From the NCBI GenBank assembly GCA_017504655.1, contig JAFVQT010000013.1, positions 1 through 53,693 on the forward strand: DNA of 53,693 bases, in the 5' to 3' direction. The notes under the pieces are model-generated. The model was not told where the DNA came from and made no database searches. It saw only the letters and a program-made list of their open reading frames with translations. Shown here in pieces: positions 51,039 through 53,693 of the stretch (position 1 is the first letter of the stretch; every line of letters starts with the position of its first letter). This DNA is from Clostridia bacterium (GTDB lineage: Bacteria > Bacillota > Clostridia > Christensenellales > Borkfalkiaceae). The position numbers and the translations under genes are program-made.

Positions 51039-51878
51039 ATGAAACAGTTTTATATCAATTTAGAAAGTTTTATAAACAACACGATCAATTTTACGTCATA
51101 CGAAAGAGCGCATTATAACGGTGATTGGAAGAGCTACGAGCATATGCACGCCTTTGCTGAAATATTCTTTATAACGCAGGGCAAGGGCGTTTTCCGTACC
51201 AAGGCGGAGGACGTACCTATACACAAGGGCATGGTAATTATAGTAAACCCAATGACTGTTCATACAGAAATCTCGTCTGAAGACTCTCCTTTGGAGTATG
51301 CCGTTTTTTCGGTAAAAAACACCACCTTCGTTGGACAAAGCACCGAAAGGTCTAAACAGGTTTTTGTATACAATTTATTCTCCGATTACGACTTTTTATT
51401 TAATATAATACGTGTTTTAGAGGACGAAGAAGAGCAAAAGCGCCCACTTTGGCAGATGGCTGTAATAACCGAGCTTAATAAATTTGCAATATTCGTTTTA
51501 AGAAAAACAGGTCTATACTCCTTAAACTCCGACTCCAAGGAAAAGCCTAACACCATGAGTGTTATTCATTTGTTTTTAAAATCTCAGTACCAAGAAGAAA
51601 TTTCTTTAGATAAGTTGGCAAATTATTTCTTTTTGAATAAATATTACTTAGCGCATGCATACAAGAAAAAATACGGCATTTCAGTTATGAAACAGCTTAA
51701 TATCTTCCGTTGCAACGAGGCTAAAAAATTACTTGAAACAACTAACCTGCCTATATCCGAGATTGCCGTTTCGGTTGGATTTAATTCAATTTCTCACTTT
51801 TCGGGCACGTATAAAAGCATAATAAACGAGTCGCCTGCAAAAACGCGAAAAAGCTTTTATGAAAACACCAAAAAATAA
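51039..51878 (+). CDS. AraC-family transcriptional regulator
   Basis: This 279-residue regulator has an N-terminal cupin sugar-sensing domain (HMHAFAEIFFITQGKG, about residues 35-50) and a C-terminal double HTH (about 180-275). The HTH shows ISLDKLANYFFLNKYYLAHAYKKKYG and the second-helix signature EIAVSVGFNSISHFSGTYKSI. It is divergent from the glycan operon and is its probable activator. No Shine-Dalgarno sequence precedes the ATG, and a promoter lies almost on top of it, so leaderless translation is possible. The next Met (residue 36) would remove part of the cupin, so the ATG chosen is preferred. Confidence 0.92.
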   Translation: MKQFYINLESFINNTINFTSYERAHYNGDWKSYEHMHAFAEIFFITQGKGVFRTKAEDVPIHKGMVIIVNPMTVHTEISSEDSPLEYAVFSVKNTTFVGQSTERSKQVFVYNLFSDYDFLFNIIRVLEDEEEQKRPLWQMAVITELNKFAIFVLRKTGLYSLNSDSKEKPNTMSVIHLFLKSQYQEEISLDKLANYFFLNKYYLAHAYKKKYGISVMKQLNIFRCNEAKKLLETTNLPISEIAVSVGFNSISHFSGTYKSIINESPAKTRKSFYENTKK

Positions 51879-51885
51879 CAAACGT

Positions 51886-51936
51886 AAAAACAGCGCAAAC
51901 ATCTCTGCCCTTAGCATTAAAACGCGCGCTGTTTTT
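51886..51936 (+). terminator. Terminator of the AraC-family gene
   Basis: AAAAACAGCGC/GCGCTGTTTTT, with a long loop of about 29 nt, followed by further T. Confidence 0.7.
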
Positions 51937-51996
51937 GTTGTTTTTGTAAATTTTTAAATCTTTGATAAAAAAATAAAAATACCCACCTTAAAACAG

Positions 51997-52025
51997 TTGA
52001 TTTTTTAATTTTATTAAGATATAAT
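51997..52025 (+). promoter_or_regulatory. Promoter upstream of tRNA-Ser
   Basis: TTGATT, 17 nt, TATAAT. The mature tRNA starts about 210 nt downstream, an unusually long leader filled by the 61-bp tandem repeat. Confidence 0.6.
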
Positions 52026-52080
52026 GTAAAGGCTTGATGGCAAGCAGTTAGTTGTTTGCAAAGGTTTCTACCGTTTTCTG

Positions 52081-52252
52081 TGGTGTAACCTACAAAGTCT
52101 TATAATAGTTCATAATTTGTGGAGGATTATACCACCTGCGGTGGTGTAACCTACAAAGTTTGTTAATAATTCATAGTATGTGGAGGATTATACCACCTGC
52201 GGTGGTGTAACCTAAAGAGTATTATAATAGTTCTTAATATGTGGAGGATTAT
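52081..52252 (+). repeat. 61-bp tandem repeat containing tRNA-Ser 5' heads
   Basis: Three units start at 52081, 52142 and 52203 (exact 61-bp period). Each begins TGGTGTAACCTA and ends with GTGGAGGATTAT. In units 1 and 2 that end is followed by the hairpin ACCACC-TGC-GGTGGT; in unit 3 it is the real tRNA-Ser 5' end (GGAGGATTAT at 52243-52252). The tRNA head therefore occurs three times, at 52121, 52182 and 52243. Confidence 0.85.
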
Positions 52253-52330
52253 CGAAGCGGTCACAACGAGGCGGTCTTGAAAACCGTTTGCCCAAAAGGC
52301 ACGGGGGTTCGAATCCCTCATCCTCCGCCA
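52243..52330 (+). tRNA. tRNA-Ser (anticodon TGA)
   Basis: This 88-nt tRNA with a long variable arm has acceptor stem GGAGGAT/ATCCTCC, discriminator G and encoded CCA. The anticodon stem CGGT/ACCG encloses the loop CTTGAAA, so the anticodon is TGA, reading UCA. The T-arm is GGGGGTTCGAATCCCTC-like. The 3' end is the left half of a 19-nt direct repeat. Confidence 0.95.
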
Positions 52331-52340
52331 ACCATAAAGC
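52322..52340 (+). repeat. 19-nt direct repeat, left copy (attachment-like)
   Basis: CCTCCGCCAACCATAAAGC spans the tRNA-Ser 3' end and ten downstream bases. An exact copy lies at 53336-53354. This is the pattern left by integration into a tRNA 3' end. Confidence 0.75.
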
Positions 52341-52364
52341 ACACCAAAGCGGTGTGCTTTTTTG
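52337..52364 (+). terminator. Terminator of tRNA-Ser
   Basis: AAGCACACC/GGTGTGCTT with loop AAAGC and a T tract; the outer CCAACCA/TGGTTGTTGG flanks also pair. Confidence 0.85.
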
Positions 52365-52389
52365 GTTGTTGGGGTCTGTGCGATTCTAA

Positions 52390-52412
52390 CAAAATTTGCT
52401 TGTCAAATTTTG
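52390..52412. repeat. 23-nt palindrome shared by both tRNA loci, copy 2
   Basis: Same palindrome as at 31026-31048, differing only in two central bases. It again lies shortly after a tRNA terminator. Confidence 0.75.
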
Positions 52413-52734
52413 GTCGGCTTTTGCCGAATGTGATTTGAGAAAATTTACCGAATATATTTTTACCGACAGTAAAAAATCAAAGGGTAAACTTGCAATTTTC
52501 GAGTCTTTAGGCTATAATAAGAACGATTCAAACATTTTGAAAGAGGAATATGAAAAACAAGCACTAAACGAATATTTGTCTGGCAATTATACTTTAAAAG
52601 ACTTAGATGAAAACGGGCAACGATTAGCAATTGCGATATCGTTAAAAGGAAAGAGGTTTTTTACCGGTTGGATGATAGAGCCTGAGGGAAAAATTCGTGC
52701 TACTACTCCTTTTGGAGGTTGGGTGAATGATTGA
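52396..52734 (+). pseudogene. 5'-truncated DUF6883-like toxin-type domain
   Basis: The open frame covers 112 codons, but the protein-like part begins at about 52435 (LRKFTEYIFTDSKKSKGKLA). It then shows FESLGYNKNDSNIL, LAIAISLKGKRFFTGWMIE and IRATTPFGG. This order resembles the DUF6883-type domain found at the C-terminus of polymorphic toxins and phage-type minor-head fusions. There is no ATG, no ribosome binding site, and the first codons run through the 23-nt palindrome, so the N-terminal delivery part has been lost. The next gene starts inside its last codons, the usual toxin-immunity overlap. It could still be an expressed small protein from a TTG. The family call is moderate. Confidence 0.5.
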
Positions 52735-53203
52735 TTTTACTATAATTAAATTTAAATCTGAAGACGTTGCAAAAAAATACGAAAAAGACACGAGCACATT
52801 GGGCGTTGTTTTAGAAAAAACAAACGACGTTTTTACGGTCTTATTTTTCAACGTTAAAAACGTTGGAGATTATGCAGTATTTGATGCTCCTAAATCTGAT
52901 TTTATCGCAACCCCTTATGATTTGCCACAAAACGTGAAAGAGATTTTAGAAGAATATCTCACAACCCGCGTGGAAGAAATAACAAATAAGAAAAATTTTG
53001 TTTTACAACCTTTTTGCGATAGCGATTACGTAGAATTAACAGTAAATAAAAGCAAATATTTAAAACATGGAGTTAAAAAGGGAGATAAAGGAATTGTCAT
53101 CTATGAGCGTGTTGTAAAAAATTCTATTTTAGTAGATTTTTCAGCCTCTGCACACGAAGAAAAATGTATTTCGGTTGACATAAATGATTTAAAACGAGTT
53201 TAA
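52727..53203 (+). CDS. Putative immunity protein of the toxin-like fragment
   Basis: The 158-residue protein has a GGAGG ribosome binding site at 52714-52718 and overlaps the upstream fragment by 8 nt. The C-terminal half (SDYVELTVNKSKYLKHGVKKGDKGIVI, about residues 102-128, then a closing VDINDLKRV) matches a small beta-barrel pattern common in DUF4926-like and immunity-type proteins. The N-terminal half may be a divergent copy of the same fold (TLGVVLEKTNDVFTVLFFN). The position after a toxin-type domain suggests immunity, but no experiment or catalytic motif supports it directly. Confidence 0.55.
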   Translation: MIDFTIIKFKSEDVAKKYEKDTSTLGVVLEKTNDVFTVLFFNVKNVGDYAVFDAPKSDFIATPYDLPQNVKEILEEYLTTRVEEITNKKNFVLQPFCDSDYVELTVNKSKYLKHGVKKGDKGIVIYERVVKNSILVDFSASAHEEKCISVDINDLKRV

Positions 53204-53268
53204 CTTTATTAGTAGGGCTGTCCACCCTTTAGGGTTAATTACTTGTAACACGCCATTAGGAGGGTAAA

Positions 53269-53307
53269 ATGAACCTTTGGGATGAAGTTGAATTAGTAAT
53301 AGCTTAA
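53269..53307 (+). pseudogene. Remnant start of a second immunity-like gene
   Basis: ATG with an AGGAGGG site encodes MNLWDEVELVIA and then a stop. The peptide resembles the start of the DYVELTVNK domain in the gene before it. It ends 28 bp before the right 19-nt repeat, so it looks like the 5' stump of a paralogous immunity gene cut off at the element boundary. Between 53204 and 53268 nothing else is seen. Confidence 0.4.
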
Positions 53308-53335
53308 ATGTAAAAATTCGGATTAGGTTTAAAAC

Positions 53336-53354
53336 CCTCCGCCAACCATAAAGC
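53336..53354 (+). repeat. 19-nt direct repeat, right copy (attachment-like)
   Basis: Exact copy of CCTCCGCCAACCATAAAGC from the tRNA-Ser 3' end, 1014 bp downstream. The bases before it (AGGTTTAAAACC) resemble a decayed T-arm, consistent with a displaced tRNA 3' end. Confidence 0.75.
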
Positions 53355-53366
53355 CTATATCCATTA

Positions 53367-53647
53367 GTGGCGTAGCGATAGGGATTTATCGTTACGCCAC
53401 AACTATATTTGCCTAACGGCAAGTGATATGCCTTCGGCGTGATATTTTGCTAACGCAAAGTGATATTTTCACTTGTAGTGAAAGTTAGGCAAATATAATA
53501 TAACTTTGACCACAGGTCAAAATATAACTGCTTGCGCAGTTGGCGTTCGCAATGCTCGGCTAAACTGCTTGCGCAGTTGGCGTTCGCGATGCTCGGCTAA
53601 ACTGTTTGCTTGCGCAAACAATATCACTTTTAGCCACAAGGCTAAAA
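53367..53647. repeat. Hairpin array C (right end, inverted relative to array A)
   Basis: The reverse complement of this region follows array A hairpin by hairpin (GTGGCGTA stem, TTGCC/GGCAA, TTTTGC/GCAAA, TTTGACC/GGTCAAA, GTTTGC/GCAAAC, TTTTAGCC/GGCTAAAA). It differs by a tandem duplication of one 37-bp module (starting near 53527 and 53564). The AT linkers also reverse direction in the middle. The last 46 bases of the window show no feature. Confidence 0.85.
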
Positions 53648-53693
53648 ATACAACTTAAATCTTTAATTTTTGCGGATAAGAAAAGCCCACCAT

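Noticed and set aside
52081..52206. T-box riboswitch upstream of tRNA-Ser
   Set aside because: GGTGG motifs occur, but there is no specifier loop, no full T-box sequence and no antiterminator; tRNA genes are not T-box targets.
52322..53354. Prophage or classical integrative island
   Set aside because: No integrase, excisionase or structural gene is present; only the repeat pair and the toxin/immunity-like cargo support integration.

Overview
The window looks like a chromosomal segment of an uncultured, low-to-moderate-GC, endospore-lineage Bacillota (Clostridia). The evidence is a recognisable Spo0A, a Veg protein, a YlmH-type S4 protein, strong AGGAGG ribosome binding sites, sigma-A-like promoters, and lipoproteins with Ser/Glu-rich linkers. 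A Christensenellales-like relative is my best guess, but that is inference. No rRNA, CRISPR array, transposase, integrase or prophage gene was found. The window begins and ends in inverted copies of the same array of small hairpins.

Layout. 0.3-5.0 kb: housekeeping and sporulation genes on the minus strand (M3-like peptidase lipoprotein, Veg, acidic zinc-ribbon protein, Spo0A). 5.05-30.6 kb: one long minus-strand surface-polysaccharide locus read from a consensus promoter at 30.6 kb. It encodes the initiating sugar-phosphate transferase, eight or so glycosyltransferases, an EpsG/Wzy-like polymerase, a Wzx-like flippase, two acyltransferases, and enzymes for three activated sugars: GDP-L-fucose (Fkp type), a UDP-L-FucNAc-type sugar (CapE/F/G-like trio) and CDP-4-keto-6-deoxyglucose (RfbF/RfbG, with no obvious next step). 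It also holds an aldolase/2-hydroxyacid-dehydrogenase/acyltransferase trio of unknown purpose. Many junctions overlap or abut (TAATG), so the genes are probably translationally coupled. No Wzz/Wzc-type chain-length control is visible.

30.8-31.5 kb: tRNA-Leu(AAG), a second copy of its 3' end 290 bp downstream, and a hairpin array. 31.5-41.3 kb: a metallophosphoesterase lipoprotein, a WYL regulator, a NatAB-like ABC exporter with YlmH, an MscS channel and a YfhO-type membrane protein carrying an extra extracytoplasmic domain. 41.5-51.9 kb: a glycan-related locus with a divergent AraC regulator and five minus-strand genes: a cytoplasmic glycosidase-like protein, a cell-surface protein with a C-terminal anchor-like tail, a secreted paralogue of the glycosidase-like protein, a small lipoprotein and a large repeat protein. 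It has no transporter.

51.9-53.7 kb: tRNA-Ser(UGA), preceded by a 61-bp tandem repeat that contains extra copies of the tRNA 5' head. It is followed by a ~1.0-kb toxin/immunity-like module bounded by an exact 19-nt direct repeat of the tRNA 3' end. Both tRNA loci share a layout (tRNA, terminator, near-identical 23-nt palindrome, cargo, second tRNA 3' end, hairpin array), and I consider this the most novel signal in the window.
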